Shown here: positions 32,409-42,703 of the stretch, piece by piece
Layout of the letters: each line of letters starts with the position of its first letter
Numbering within the stretch: the stretch's first letter is position 1
Assembly: GCF_034427455.1 (NCBI RefSeq)
Contig: NZ_JAXQNN010000002.1
Span: 682,001 to 746,000, forward strand
DNA: 64,000 bases
Origin: Jeotgalibacillus haloalkalitolerans
GTDB taxonomy: Bacteria; Bacillota; Bacilli; Bacillales; Jeotgalibacillaceae
Direction of reading: 5' to 3'
Position numbers and translations under genes: made by a program
The notes under the pieces: model-generated
What the model was told of the DNA's origin: nothing
Databases searched by the model: none
The model's input: the letters and a program-made list of their open reading frames with translations, nothing else

Positions 32409-34790
32409 TTAACCTTGCGAAGTTTCGAGGAAATCGTAAGGTGTGACACCTTCCATTCCAATCATTGGATCTGCTCCGCCATCAAATGGATCAGTATCAT
32501 CTGAAAACTCCACCTGTTCACCCGCAAGTCTTTCCTTAAGAGAAGTCATCCTTGTCAGGTCATCTTTTCGCTCAACGCCGTACCTGAATGCATCCTCTTC
32601 GCCGCACATAATCAGAAATTTACTGCTTCTGGTGATCGCCGTATACAGCAGGTTTCTTCTAAGCATGCGCGAGTAACTTTTCACAACCGGCAGTACCACG
32701 ATCGGGAATTCACTTCCCTGTGATTTGTGAATTGAACAGCAGAATGCATGAGTAATCTGGTTAAGGTCCTGTCTTGTATAGGTTACCTCCACTCCGTCAA
32801 AGGAAACGAGAATCATATCCTGTTTTTCTGTATTTTCTTTCGCATAGAAAATGGATATCACTTCACCCATATCACCGTTAAAAACATTGCTCTCCGGCTG
32901 ATTGACGAGCTGAAGCACTTTATCCCCAATCCGATAGACAATATCTCCCCATTTCAGTTCTTTTCTCGAACCGTCGTCATTCGGATTCATTAACTGCTGG
33001 AGCAGGGCATTCAGCTTATCAATGCCAGCAGGTCCTCTGTACATCGGTGCAAGCACCTGAATATCCTTTGCCGTATAGCCTTTTTTCATCGCATTATTAA
33101 CAATTTTACCGACTACCTCATCCATCTGATTGGCTCTGCAGGGAATAAATGAACGGTCTGGGAAAGGCTTTCTGATCGTCTCAGGTACTTCCCCTTTTTT
33201 CATATGATGGGCAAGCTCAATAATGGAGGAGCCTTCTTCCTGACGGTAAATATCAGTAAGCTCTACTGCCGGCACTTTTTTAGCATCCAGCAGATCCTGT
33301 AAGACCTGTCCCGGTCCAACAGAAGGCAGCTGATCCTGATCTCCCACCAGAATGACCTGCATGGATTCAGGCACTGCCTGCAGAAGCTTATTGGCAAGCC
33401 ACGTATCTACCATCGACATTTCATCAATGATCAGCAGGCGCCCGGCAACCATTCTGTCATCATCTTCTTCATCCATATCCTCCTGCCCGTTAAATCCAAG
33501 CAGACGGTGAATTGTCATAGCTTTCAAACCGGTGGATTCTGTCATTCTTTTTGCAGCTCTGCCTGTAGGGGCTGCCAGAACGATCGGAAACGGCTCATCC
33601 TTTGAATAGTTATCAGGATCAAGCGAGAGTCCGTGAAGCTCGGCATACAGCTCTACAATTCCTTTGATCACGGTCGTCTTTCCTGTACCCGGGCCACCGG
33701 TTAAAATCATAATTGGTGAAGATAACGCTGTCTGAATGGCTTCTTTTTGCGAAGGGGCGTATGTGACCCCTATCCGCTCCTCAAGATCACCCAGTGCGAG
33801 CAGGAATTCGGCTTCAGGAAACTGGTCATGGACTTCTGTGTTGGACGTCAGGCTCTCAACGCTTGAAGCAATTCCGACTTCAGAATAATAAAGGGAAGGC
33901 AGGTAAACTTTTTTGTTCTCACCTACGATTTTCCCTTCTTCATGCAATTCCACAAGGCTTTTTGAAATATCAGCGTAATCCACTTTCTCAGGCTGATGCT
34001 TCTCAAGCAGCTCCTTCACTCTGATTAACAGCTGCTTTGAATCAGCATAAACATGGCCTTCCTGCATAGAAAGCTGAGTGATTGTATAAAAGCATGCGGC
34101 TTTAATTCTGTCAGGATGATTTCCTGATAACCCAAGCTGTCTGCCTAGTTCATCCGCTTTACCGAAGCCTACACCTTCAATATCATTGACAAGCTGATAA
34201 GGATTTTCTTCGATCACTTCAACCGTTTTTTCCTGATAAAACTGATAGATCTTCATCGAAAGCTGAGGACCGAACCCCCAGTCATTTAAAAGAACCATAA
34301 TCCGTTCAAGACCCTGATGCTCTATTAAAACTTCGTGGATATGATGCGCCTTTTCTTCAGACAGCTTTGGTACCTCCAATAACACAGACTCGTTTTCCAT
34401 GATTTTGGAGATGGCATTTTCACCAAGCGTATCAACAATCTTTTCAGCTGTTTTTCTGCCTATGCCGTTAAACAGATCACTTGAAAGATAATGAATAATT
34501 CCCTGCTTTGTCTGAGGTAATTCCTTTTTAAATCGCTCTGCAATAAACTGGGGGCCAAACCGCGGATGCTCCTTCACTTTTCCGAAAAAAACATATGTAT
34601 CTTCTTCCTGCATAGAAGGAAAATGGCCTGTTACGACCATTTCCTTTTCAGCGTTTGCAATATTCGTGTCAGATACACGGATCCTCACTACTGAATACAT
34701 ATTATCTTCATTATAAAAAATAGAAACGATCAGCGTTCCTTTCACATATAACTCTTCTTCAGTAAACAGATCCGTCTGCTGACCTTTCAT
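32409..34790 (-). CDS. recD2: RecD2-type ATP-dependent DNA helicase
   Basis: A 793-residue superfamily 1B 5'-3' helicase (YrrC), found without RecBC, with roles in repair and replication fork progress. The N-terminal part (about 1-310) has the RecD2-specific OB and helix-hairpin-helix regions. Helicase motifs follow: LTGGPGTGKTTV (Walker A, about 355-366), LLIIDEMSMVD, LVGDQDQLPSVGPG, and the C-terminal THAFCCSIHKSQGSEFP. Complete. It lies 12 bases after the TPR gene. Confidence 0.95.
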   Translation of the reverse strand: MKGQQTDLFTEEELYVKGTLIVSIFYNEDNMYSVVRIRVSDTNIANAEKEMVVTGHFPSMQEEDTYVFFGKVKEHPRFGPQFIAERFKKELPQTKQGIIHYLSSDLFNGIGRKTAEKIVDTLGENAISKIMENESVLLEVPKLSEEKAHHIHEVLIEHQGLERIMVLLNDWGFGPQLSMKIYQFYQEKTVEVIEENPYQLVNDIEGVGFGKADELGRQLGLSGNHPDRIKAACFYTITQLSMQEGHVYADSKQLLIRVKELLEKHQPEKVDYADISKSLVELHEEGKIVGENKKVYLPSLYYSEVGIASSVESLTSNTEVHDQFPEAEFLLALGDLEERIGVTYAPSQKEAIQTALSSPIMILTGGPGTGKTTVIKGIVELYAELHGLSLDPDNYSKDEPFPIVLAAPTGRAAKRMTESTGLKAMTIHRLLGFNGQEDMDEEDDDRMVAGRLLIIDEMSMVDTWLANKLLQAVPESMQVILVGDQDQLPSVGPGQVLQDLLDAKKVPAVELTDIYRQEEGSSIIELAHHMKKGEVPETIRKPFPDRSFIPCRANQMDEVVGKIVNNAMKKGYTAKDIQVLAPMYRGPAGIDKLNALLQQLMNPNDDGSRKELKWGDIVYRIGDKVLQLVNQPESNVFNGDMGEVISIFYAKENTEKQDMILVSFDGVEVTYTRQDLNQITHAFCCSIHKSQGSEFPIVVLPVVKSYSRMLRRNLLYTAITRSSKFLIMCGEEDAFRYGVERKDDLTRMTSLKERLAGEQVEFSDDTDPFDGGADPMIGMEGVTPYDFLETSQG

Positions 34791-34802
34791 GAAAGACTCC
34801 TC

Positions 34803-35468
34803 CTATTCGCCGCTAATTGCCTGCTGCATGATTTTACGTCCGTTTAAAGCAAGATAATGATCCGGCTGTGCTTCGATTGCTTTTTCAAAACAATCAAGCG
34901 CTGCCTCTGCATTTTCTTCAAACCCGGCATATGCGACACCAAGATTATAAAGTGCATCTGCATGCTCAGAATCAAGCTCCACAGCACGCTTCAGCTGCTG
35001 GATTGCTTCAGTCCCGTGCTCGAGCTTCGCAAGTGAAAGGCCATATTGAAAATGAACCTCTGCATCATCGGGTGACAGTTCCGCTGCTCTTTGCAGATAT
35101 GGTACTGCCAGTTTAACCTGTTCGTTATTCATCATGGACATTCCGAGCATAAAATAAGCGTCATGGTCTTCCAGTCCCGTCTTGATTGCTTTTTCATATA
35201 ACACAGCCGCTTCCTTAAATCGTTCCTGCGTATAATAAAGGTTAGCGAGTGCATAATAGGCTGCCCCTGCTTTTTCATCAAGTGTGATCGCTTTTTGATA
35301 AAAGCGTTCTGCTTTTTCGACTTCATTGAATCGTGCCAGTACATTTCCAAAATTAATATAGGCAGCCGGGTCATCCGGACTTTGTTCAATTTGTTCATTT
35401 AATTTTTTCAGGGCTTCTTCGAGCTCACCTTTCTGGATCAGTTCGATTGCCTGTTCATTTAAAGATTT
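34803..35468 (-). CDS. yrrB: TPR-repeat protein (YrrB-like)
   Basis: A 221-residue soluble protein made of about six tetratricopeptide repeats, for example PAAYINFGNVLARFNEVEKA, AAYYALANLYYTQERFKEAA and AEVHFQYGLSLAKLEHGTEA. Such repeats mediate protein contacts; no partner is known. Bacillus YrrB lies at the same place, before recD2. AAGGAG precedes the ATG at 35468. The symbol is given by position and repeat type. Confidence 0.85.
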   Translation of the reverse strand, partial: KSLNEQAIELIQKGELEEALKKLNEQIEQSPDDPAAYINFGNVLARFNEVEKAERFYQKAITLDEKAGAAYYALANLYYTQERFKEAAVLYEKAIKTGLEDHDAYFMLGMSMMNNEQVKLAVPYLQRAAELSPDDAEVHFQYGLSLAKLEHGTEAIQQLKRAVELDSEHADALYNLGVAYAGFEENAEAALDCFEKAIEAQPDHYLALNGRKIMQQAISGE

Positions 35469-35513
35469 CATAACGGTCTCCTTCATGTTGATTTGGGCTA
35501 AGTATATCATAAG

Positions 35514-35564
35514 GCATAAAAAATGACCTGATGTGAAGGGTGTTCACAAAAGGTCATTTTTATT
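35514..35564. terminator. Terminator between mnmA and the TPR gene
   Basis: AAATGACCT (35521-35529) pairs with AGGTCATTT (35551-35559), with an inner GTGAA/TTCAC stem. T-runs lie on both sides: TTTTTATT on the plus strand and TTTTTTAT on the minus strand. Confidence 0.8.
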
Positions 35565-35570
35565 TTATTA

Positions 35571-35727
35571 ACTTTGCCAAAACGGGCTGATGATTTCCGC
35601 TTCAGGGGGACTTCGCGGCCGGGCGGTGAGCCCGCAGGCTTCGCCATGGCCTCACACGTCGCTTCCTGCCGCAGCCCCTTCCGCTTCAATCATCAGTTGT
35701 GCAAATAGTAATATGGATTTCCTATTC
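35571..35727. repeat. Intergenic repeat copy 3 (degenerate ends)
   Basis: About 157 bases. The left end ACTTTGCCAAAACGGGCTG and the right end, read on the other strand, GGAAATCCATATTAC then GCACAACTGATGATT are degenerate versions of the ends of copies 1 and 2. The interior has CTTCGCGGCCGGGCGGTGAG and GCAGGCTTCGCCATGGCCTC, as in those copies. It lies between mnmA and the TPR gene. Confidence 0.7.
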
Positions 35728-35741
35728 CATATATAAATTTA

Positions 35742-36872
<1,131 letters not shown>

Positions 36873-36882
36873 TTATCAGACG

Positions 36883-38019
36883 CTAGAAGCGGTCTGTCAT
36901 TTTCTTAAGACTTTGTGCAATATATACTGCATCTTCAACTGTGTTACCGTAACCAAAGCTGAAGCGGACTGAATTAAACAGTTTCTCGCTTTCTGAACCA
37001 AACATTGCAGCCAGCACGTGTGAAGGTTCTACAGACCCTGCTGTACACGCTGAACCGCTTGACGCAGCAATTCCTGCTAAATCAAGGTTAATCAGCAGTG
37101 ACTCTATTTCGGCTCCCGGAATGCTCAAGTTTACCACGTGGGGGAGTGAATATTCAAGGGAGCCGTTTACTTCAAATGGCACGTCTGATTGTTTTAATTC
37201 ATGTATCAGCGTTTCCTTTATTTTAACCAGTTCAGCTGTTTTTTCCTCTTTACGCTCGTACGCATGTTTGACAGCTTCAGCAAATCCGGAAATTGCCGCC
37301 AGATTTTCTGTTCCTGCTCTTTTCTTGCGTTCCTGCTCACCACCAAAAACAGTTGCATGGTGAGGAGTGCCGTTTTTAATGTATAAAAACCCTGCACCCT
37401 TTGGACCGTTGATTTTGTGAGAGGAAACAGATAAAAGGTCGATGCCTTCATCCCTCACCCTGATATCTGAAAGACCGAATGCCTGTACTGCGTCTGTATG
37501 AAAGACTGCCTGATGGTCTTTTAAGCATTCACCAATCTCTTTAATCGGCTGAATGGTACCTGACTCATTGTTTCCATACATAACAGTGACTAAAATCGTA
37601 TCTTCACGCAGAGATGAAGCAAGCTCTTCCATGCTGATCCGACCGGTTTTATCCACTTCCAGATAAGTGACCTCAAAACCGCGTTTTTCCAGCTCCTGAC
37701 AGGGATGTAAAACGGCATGATGCTCAACTGCAGTTGTAATAATATGCTTCCCCTTATGCTGCATGGCATCAGCTGTTCCAAAGATTGCGAGGTTATCAGC
37801 TTCCGTGCCGCCGCTTGTAAAATGAATCTCATTAAAATGAACGCCAAGCATGGAAGCAATCAGCGTTCTGGCGTCATCCAGTATTTTTCTTGCTGCCCGA
37901 CCTGTCTGGTGGATACTTGACGGGTTTCCATAAGTCTTTTCCATCACATCCACCATGACTGCTGTGACTTCAGGGAGCATCGGGGTTGTAGCAGCATGAT
38001 CTGCATAAATTCTGTTCAA
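36883..38019 (-). CDS. yrvO: Cysteine desulfurase (YrvO type)
   Basis: A 378-residue PLP enzyme that takes sulfur from cysteine and passes it to MnmA for tRNA thiolation. The PLP lysine is in SVSSHKINGPKGAG (about 200-213) and the mobile catalytic cysteine in SSGSACTAGSVEPSHV (about 325). The N-terminal HAATTPMLPEV and GTEADNLAIFG are typical. The operon cymR-yrvO-mnmA is as in Bacillus. The family also includes IscS/NifS; YrvO is favoured by context. Confidence 0.93.
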   Translation of the reverse strand: MNRIYADHAATTPMLPEVTAVMVDVMEKTYGNPSSIHQTGRAARKILDDARTLIASMLGVHFNEIHFTSGGTEADNLAIFGTADAMQHKGKHIITTAVEHHAVLHPCQELEKRGFEVTYLEVDKTGRISMEELASSLREDTILVTVMYGNNESGTIQPIKEIGECLKDHQAVFHTDAVQAFGLSDIRVRDEGIDLLSVSSHKINGPKGAGFLYIKNGTPHHATVFGGEQERKKRAGTENLAAISGFAEAVKHAYERKEEKTAELVKIKETLIHELKQSDVPFEVNGSLEYSLPHVVNLSIPGAEIESLLINLDLAGIAASSGSACTAGSVEPSHVLAAMFGSESEKLFNSVRFSFGYGNTVEDAVYIAQSLKKMTDRF

Positions 38020-38034
38020 ACCAAAACCCTCCCG

Positions 38035-38454
38035 TTAAATATAGAACATATAGGCGTCTGATTCGCCTTCTTCTGTATGATTTGCTAAATCTTCAATTGT
38101 TGTGTGATCAAGTACATTTCTTACTGCATCTCTGATTCGGATCCACAGTTCTCTCTGAGGAGGCGCTTCGTTTTCAAGACCTTCAACAGGGCTGATTGGA
38201 CCTTCAAGTGTTCTGATGATGTCCCCGGCAGTAATTTTTGACGGTTCATCCGCCAGAATATATCCGCCATACGCACCACGGACACTCTTTACAAACCCTG
38301 AATTCCTGAGCGGTGCAATCAGCTGCTCAAGATAATGTTCAGAGAGATTATGTGTTGTTGCAATTGATTTTAATGAAATTGGACCTTCTCCATAATTTTT
38401 TGCCAGTTCAATCATGATTGTCAGACCATAACGGCCTTTCGTTGAGACTTTCAT
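38035..38454 (-). CDS. cymR: Cysteine metabolism repressor CymR (Rrf2 family)
   Basis: A 139-residue Rrf2-type winged-helix regulator, starting MKVSTKGRYGLTIMIELAK. The recognition region is LSEHYLEQLIAPLRNSGFVK followed by RGAYGGYILA. It has no Fe-S cysteines, unlike IscR, which fits CymR, whose DNA binding in Bacillus depends on a complex with CysK. It is 15 bases before the desulfurase gene in the same direction. A TGC-TATAAT extended -10 lies upstream. Confidence 0.92.
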   Translation of the reverse strand: MKVSTKGRYGLTIMIELAKNYGEGPISLKSIATTHNLSEHYLEQLIAPLRNSGFVKSVRGAYGGYILADEPSKITAGDIIRTLEGPISPVEGLENEAPPQRELWIRIRDAVRNVLDHTTIEDLANHTEEGESDAYMFYI

Positions 38455-38488
38455 GTGTCATCCACCTTTGCGACTATTTGCTTTTGCC

Positions 38489-38497
38489 ATTATAGCA
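38489..38497 (-). promoter_or_regulatory. Extended -10 promoter of cymR
   Basis: On the minus strand TGCTATAAT, an extended -10 element (38489-38497), 35 bases before the cymR start. The -35 region is weak, as often with extended -10 promoters. Confidence 0.5.
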
Positions 38498-38568
38498 TAT
38501 AACCTTTAGGATTGGCATTTGTGCGGATTATATGGGTATGATGCTGTTAGAGAAACGGAGGGGATTCT

Positions 38569-39828
38569 ATGGCTGTTAAACCACTCGCATTCAGAATGAG
38601 GCCAGCTGAAATAGATGAGATCATTGGTCAATCCCATTTAGTGGGAGAAGGTAAGATCATCAGAAGAATGGTTGATGCCAACCAACTTTCATCAATGATT
38701 CTTTATGGTCCACCGGGGATCGGAAAAACTTCTATCGCTTCAGCCATTGCCGGCAGTACGAAATACGCCTTCAGAATGCTGAATGCAGTATCCAATAATA
38801 AAAAAGATATGGAAGTCGTTGTTCAGGAAGGGAAAATGTCCGGCAGGGTCATTCTTCTTTTAGATGAGGTTCACCGGCTGGATAAAGCAAAACAGGATTT
38901 TCTGCTGCCTCATTTAGAAAACGGAACCGTGATCTTAATCGGCGCCACAACAAGCAATCCGTATCACGCAATCAATCCTGCGATCAGGAGCAGAGTTCAG
39001 ATCTTTGAGCTGAAGCCGCTGGATGAAGACGAAATGAAAGCGGCTGTTAAAAGAGCAATTGTTGATAAAAGAGGCTTTGGTGAAAAACAGATAGAGGTTT
39101 CTGAAGAGGCAATCACTCATTTTGCCACAGCAAGCGGTGGAGATGTGAGAAGTGCTTTAAATGCATTAGAGCTCGCTGTTTTATCAACGAAGGAAAATGA
39201 AGAGGATATAATTGAAGTCACTCTGGAAGCAGCTGAGGAATGTCTGCAGAAGAAATACTTTTCACACGATAAAGATGGCGATGCGCACTATGATGTGATG
39301 AGCGCATTTCAAAAGTCGATCAGAGGTAGTGATGCGAATGCGGCACTTCATTATCTGGGCAGACTGATTGAAGCAGGTGATCTGCCTACGATTGCACGAA
39401 GATTATTAGTCATTGCATATGAAGATATCGGTCTCGCAAGCCCTCAGGCGGGACAGCGAACACTTGCAGCGATTGAATCTGCTGAAAGGCTTGGTTTTCC
39501 AGAAGCCCGTATTCCGCTCGCGAATGCTGTCATTGAACTCTGCCTGTCTCCTAAATCGAATTCTGCGATTTCAGCGATTGACAGTGCACTTTCAGATATT
39601 AGAAAAGGTAAAGCTGGCGCAGTGCCTGACCACTTAAAAGATGCGCATTATAAAGGCGCAGAAAAGCTGGGACGGGGAACCGAATATAAATACCCTCACA
39701 GTTATCCCGGCGGCTGGGTGGCCCAGCAGTACCTGCCCGATTCACTGAAACGTGCAGCTTACTACGAACCTAAGGAAACCGGTAAGTTTGAGCAGGCATT
39801 AAAACAGATTTACGATAAATTAAAATAA
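38569..39828 (+). CDS. rarA: Replication-associated recombination protein RarA (MgsA)
   Basis: A 419-residue AAA+ ATPase related to clamp-loader subunits, acting at stalled replication forks. AFRMRPAEIDEIIGQSHLVG leads into Walker A GPPGIGKTS (about 45-53), Walker B LLLDEVHRLD and sensor ATTSNPY. The C-terminal MgsA tetramerisation domain contains DGDAHYDVMSAFQKSIRGSD and YKYPHSYPGGWVAQQYLPD. It is divergent from cymR and closed by a terminator. Confidence 0.96.
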   Translation: MAVKPLAFRMRPAEIDEIIGQSHLVGEGKIIRRMVDANQLSSMILYGPPGIGKTSIASAIAGSTKYAFRMLNAVSNNKKDMEVVVQEGKMSGRVILLLDEVHRLDKAKQDFLLPHLENGTVILIGATTSNPYHAINPAIRSRVQIFELKPLDEDEMKAAVKRAIVDKRGFGEKQIEVSEEAITHFATASGGDVRSALNALELAVLSTKENEEDIIEVTLEAAEECLQKKYFSHDKDGDAHYDVMSAFQKSIRGSDANAALHYLGRLIEAGDLPTIARRLLVIAYEDIGLASPQAGQRTLAAIESAERLGFPEARIPLANAVIELCLSPKSNSAISAIDSALSDIRKGKAGAVPDHLKDAHYKGAEKLGRGTEYKYPHSYPGGWVAQQYLPDSLKRAAYYEPKETGKFEQALKQIYDKLK

Positions 39829-39862
39829 GGCCCGGACAATGTCCAGGCCTTGTTTTAATGAT
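39829..39862 (+). terminator. Terminator of rarA
   Basis: GGCCCGGACA pairs with TGTCCAGGCC (one C-A mismatch), followed by TTGTTTTAAT, directly after the rarA stop. Confidence 0.8.
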
Positions 39863-39891
39863 AAAATTGTGATCATAAGACACTTACTTTT

Positions 39892-40833
39892 TTATGAAGC
39901 AATATCTCTTTTTGTAAAGATTGTAAAAGCAAGTACCATAAAGATAGTGAAGTAGATCAGGATCATGATGATTGAGAATTGCATCGTCATGCCCTCCACC
40001 ATCGGCATATTCATTTCATACAATGAAAGGTTTGTATTTGCAAACAGGCTGTATTTTGCCCAATCATAGTACATTGCGATAAAGCTTGTTGCCGTTCCGC
40101 CTACAAACAGGAGGAATAAACTGATTCCAATCGCCAGTGAGCTGTTACGGAACACTGCTGAAATCATAAAGGCCATTGTCGTCAGCATGATGACATCAAG
40201 TGAGTTAAACAGGTATACGCGCACAATATAGGCAGCCATACTCTTTTCAACAACCTGACCGTCTTCAAAGACAAGTCTGATTGAAGATCCCGGATCAAAT
40301 AAGATCAATCCCAGAATAACGGAAAGAATTGCTGTAATCGCTACAAGGAAAAGTCCAAAAGCGCCAACTGTAATGAATTTGGATAAAAGGATTTTCCATC
40401 TTGCAATCGGTCTGATCATCAGCAGCTTAATCGTTCCCCATGAGAATTCTCCCGCGACGATACCCGAAGCAACGATAATCGCAAACAGTCCGATCAGCGA
40501 AATTAAAAATGTACTTGATTCAAGGTAAGACCAGAAAGTTCCTGCATTGTTTGGTGCAATGTCATTTTCAATTGCATACTCATTAATGGCAATCTGTTCA
40601 GCAGGGTCCTGTACCATAAATGCGGGTTCTCCACTAGCAGCTGACTCCTCAAGCTGGGCATTTTGTGCTTCAAGCTGTGATTCCCAGCTTCCTGTTCCCC
40701 CGTCCCCAAGGGAATTAATAAACAGCGTAATTGCAGTTGCAGCAATCACAGCAAGTACAACCAGTCCTACCATAACGTAGGTGGCAGGTCTTGAGAAAAG
40801 CTTCATCCATTCGTTTCTGATTAAATTAAACAT
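39892..40833 (-). CDS. ABC transporter permease (ABC-2 type)
   Basis: A 313-residue membrane protein with about six hydrophobic segments (about 17-37, 105-125, 150-175, 205-225, 235-255, 285-305) and a long extracellular loop (about 38-100) between the first two. FSWGTIKLLMIRPIARWKIL is typical of ABC-2 permeases of the YxlG/bacitracin-export type. It forms a pair with the ATPase gene, overlapping it by eight bases. The substrate is unknown. This pair is not part of the usual Bacillus order here. Confidence 0.85.
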   Translation of the reverse strand: MFNLIRNEWMKLFSRPATYVMVGLVVLAVIAATAITLFINSLGDGGTGSWESQLEAQNAQLEESAASGEPAFMVQDPAEQIAINEYAIENDIAPNNAGTFWSYLESSTFLISLIGLFAIIVASGIVAGEFSWGTIKLLMIRPIARWKILLSKFITVGAFGLFLVAITAILSVILGLILFDPGSSIRLVFEDGQVVEKSMAAYIVRVYLFNSLDVIMLTTMAFMISAVFRNSSLAIGISLFLLFVGGTATSFIAMYYDWAKYSLFANTNLSLYEMNMPMVEGMTMQFSIIMILIYFTIFMVLAFTIFTKRDIAS

Positions 40834-41758
40834 TTACAGGTTCCCCCTTTCTTTCAGACGTTACTTCAAGGAATCTGTCTTCAAGCGTTTTTGCTGCAAC
40901 TGCTGCACCAAACACTGAAACATCTTCTCCCACACACCATTTGATAATGGCCGGTATATCTTCTTTTTTACAGTTGATCAGAAGGTCCTCACTGACCAGC
41001 TGAATTTCCCACGCAGGAAACGCCTGTCTCATTTTGTCTGCAATCTGTTCAGGATCAGACACTTCGATTTTATAAACCTGAGACTGTGCACCAACGAAAT
41101 CACTGATTAACTGCACATCTTTTAATTTTCCGCGCTGAATAATACCGATCCGGTCACACATCATTTCCATTTCTGATAACAGGTGACTTGATACGATCAC
41201 TGCCATGTCACGTTCTTTCGCAAGTCTTCTTATGTAATCTCTGATTTCCCTTATACCAGCCGGATCGAGACCGTTTGTAGGTTCATCCAGGATCAGAACT
41301 TTTGGATCATGAAGTAAACTTTGTGCAATACCGAGTCTTTGCCTCATACCCAGGGAATATGTTTTTACCTTTTCGTGAATTCTTCCTTCAAGACCCACAA
41401 GTTTAACGACTTCATCAATTTTTTCTTTTGAAATACCTTTATACATTCTTGAATAATGAATCAGATTCTTATACCCTGACATAAATTTATACATTTCAGG
41501 ATTCTCTACTATTGCACCAACCTGACTGACTGCACCTTCAAAATCCGCTTTCACACTTTTACCATTTACAACAATGTCTCCTGATGACATTTTCATCAGT
41601 CCGACAATTATCCGGATTGTCGTTGTTTTACCGGCACCGTTTGGACCAAGAAAACCAAAAACCTCTCCACTGTATACATCAAATGAGATATCATCAATGA
41701 TGGTTTTGCCCCGGATGTTTTTTGTTACATTTTTCAGTTCAACAACCTGCCTGCTCAT
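40826..41758 (-). CDS. ABC transporter ATP-binding protein
   Basis: A 310-residue ATPase. Walker A is GPNGAGKTTT (about 37-46), the signature YSLGMRQRLGIAQSL, Walker B VLILDEPTNGLDPAG, and the H-loop VIVSSHLLSE. The C-terminal 80 residues are an extra domain common in the BcrA-like group. AGGGGAG precedes the ATG at 41758. It partners with the permease encoded downstream; an antimicrobial or peptide export role is possible but not shown. Confidence 0.9.
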   Translation of the reverse strand: MSRQVVELKNVTKNIRGKTIIDDISFDVYSGEVFGFLGPNGAGKTTTIRIIVGLMKMSSGDIVVNGKSVKADFEGAVSQVGAIVENPEMYKFMSGYKNLIHYSRMYKGISKEKIDEVVKLVGLEGRIHEKVKTYSLGMRQRLGIAQSLLHDPKVLILDEPTNGLDPAGIREIRDYIRRLAKERDMAVIVSSHLLSEMEMMCDRIGIIQRGKLKDVQLISDFVGAQSQVYKIEVSDPEQIADKMRQAFPAWEIQLVSEDLLINCKKEDIPAIIKWCVGEDVSVFGAAVAAKTLEDRFLEVTSERKGEPVNV

Positions 41759-41822
41759 TTTACACTCCCCTTTTTTCCTGATAACTTTAATACGCTGCAA
41801 ATGGAAAAAAGTTTCAGACAAA

Positions 41823-41849
41823 ATAAAAAAAACGGCAAAATCGCCGTTT
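41823..41849. terminator. Terminator of tcdA
   Basis: AAACGGC (41830-41836) pairs with GCCGTTT (41843-41849), followed on the minus strand by TTTTTTTATTTTG and on the plus strand by TTATC. It directly follows the tcdA stop. Confidence 0.85.
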
Positions 41850-42608
41850 TTATCTTACAGTTTTAATATCAACGTCTTTTAAGAATTCCCTTATGACGTA
41901 GCTCGCAGCAATTAATCCTGCAGCTGAAGGAACAAATGCATTTGAAGAAGGCGGCATCTTTGCCTTTCTGATTGGTGCATTTTCTTTACCAACGGTTTTA
42001 TTTACTTCTTCTCGCGTAATAATCGGGCTCTCATCTGAGAAAATGACTGGAATGCCTTTTTTGATCCCGTCTTTACGAAGGTGTTTTCTGATTACTTTTG
42101 CAATCGGATCTGTATGGGTCTTTGAAATATCAGCAATCTGGAATCGGGTCGGATCCATTTTATTTGCTGCTCCCATACTTGATATGATTGGAATATCCCG
42201 GTTCAGGCATTCCTTCATTAAATGAATTTTGTAGGAAATCGTATCAGAAGCATCAACGACAAAATCGAGACCATAACTGAAAAATTCTTCATACGTTTCT
42301 TCCGTGTAAAACATCTTTAAAGAATGTACTTCACAGTCAGGATTAATGTCAGCAATTCTCTCTTTCATCAGGTCAGCTTTAGGCTGTCCCACGGTAGAAA
42401 GCAATGCAATAATCTGCCTGTTTACATTGGTAATATCAACATCATCTTTATCTACAAGGATCAAACGGCCTACCCCGCTTCTGGCAAGTGCTTCAGCTGC
42501 AAAAGAGCCAACGCCGCCGATACCAAGAACAGCCACTGTTTTACCTTTTAGAAGATCGAGCCCTTCAGAGCCGATCGCAAGTTCATTTCTGGAAAATTGG
42601 TGCAGCAT
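41850..42608 (-). CDS. tcdA: tRNA threonylcarbamoyladenosine dehydratase TcdA
   Basis: A 252-residue E1-like enzyme (YrvM) that cyclises t6A37 of tRNAs to ct6A, using ATP. The nucleotide-binding motif is VLGIGGVGSFAAEALARSG (about 29-47), with LILVDKDDVDITNVNRQ and DFVVDASDTISYK. AAGLIAASYVIREFLKD closes the fold. GGAGTTGATAAT precedes the ATG at 42608. Downstream of aspS and the 6S RNA gene, as in Bacillus. Confidence 0.94.
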   Translation of the reverse strand: MLHQFSRNELAIGSEGLDLLKGKTVAVLGIGGVGSFAAEALARSGVGRLILVDKDDVDITNVNRQIIALLSTVGQPKADLMKERIADINPDCEVHSLKMFYTEETYEEFFSYGLDFVVDASDTISYKIHLMKECLNRDIPIISSMGAANKMDPTRFQIADISKTHTDPIAKVIRKHLRKDGIKKGIPVIFSDESPIITREEVNKTVGKENAPIRKAKMPPSSNAFVPSAAGLIAASYVIREFLKDVDIKTVR

Positions 42609-42703
42609 ATTATCAACTCCGTTTATTGGATTAACGGCTTTTAGAATAGCGTAAAATGGTGTTAGATGCAACTTAAATCCGACAGAAATACTTGTTATTA
42701 AAA

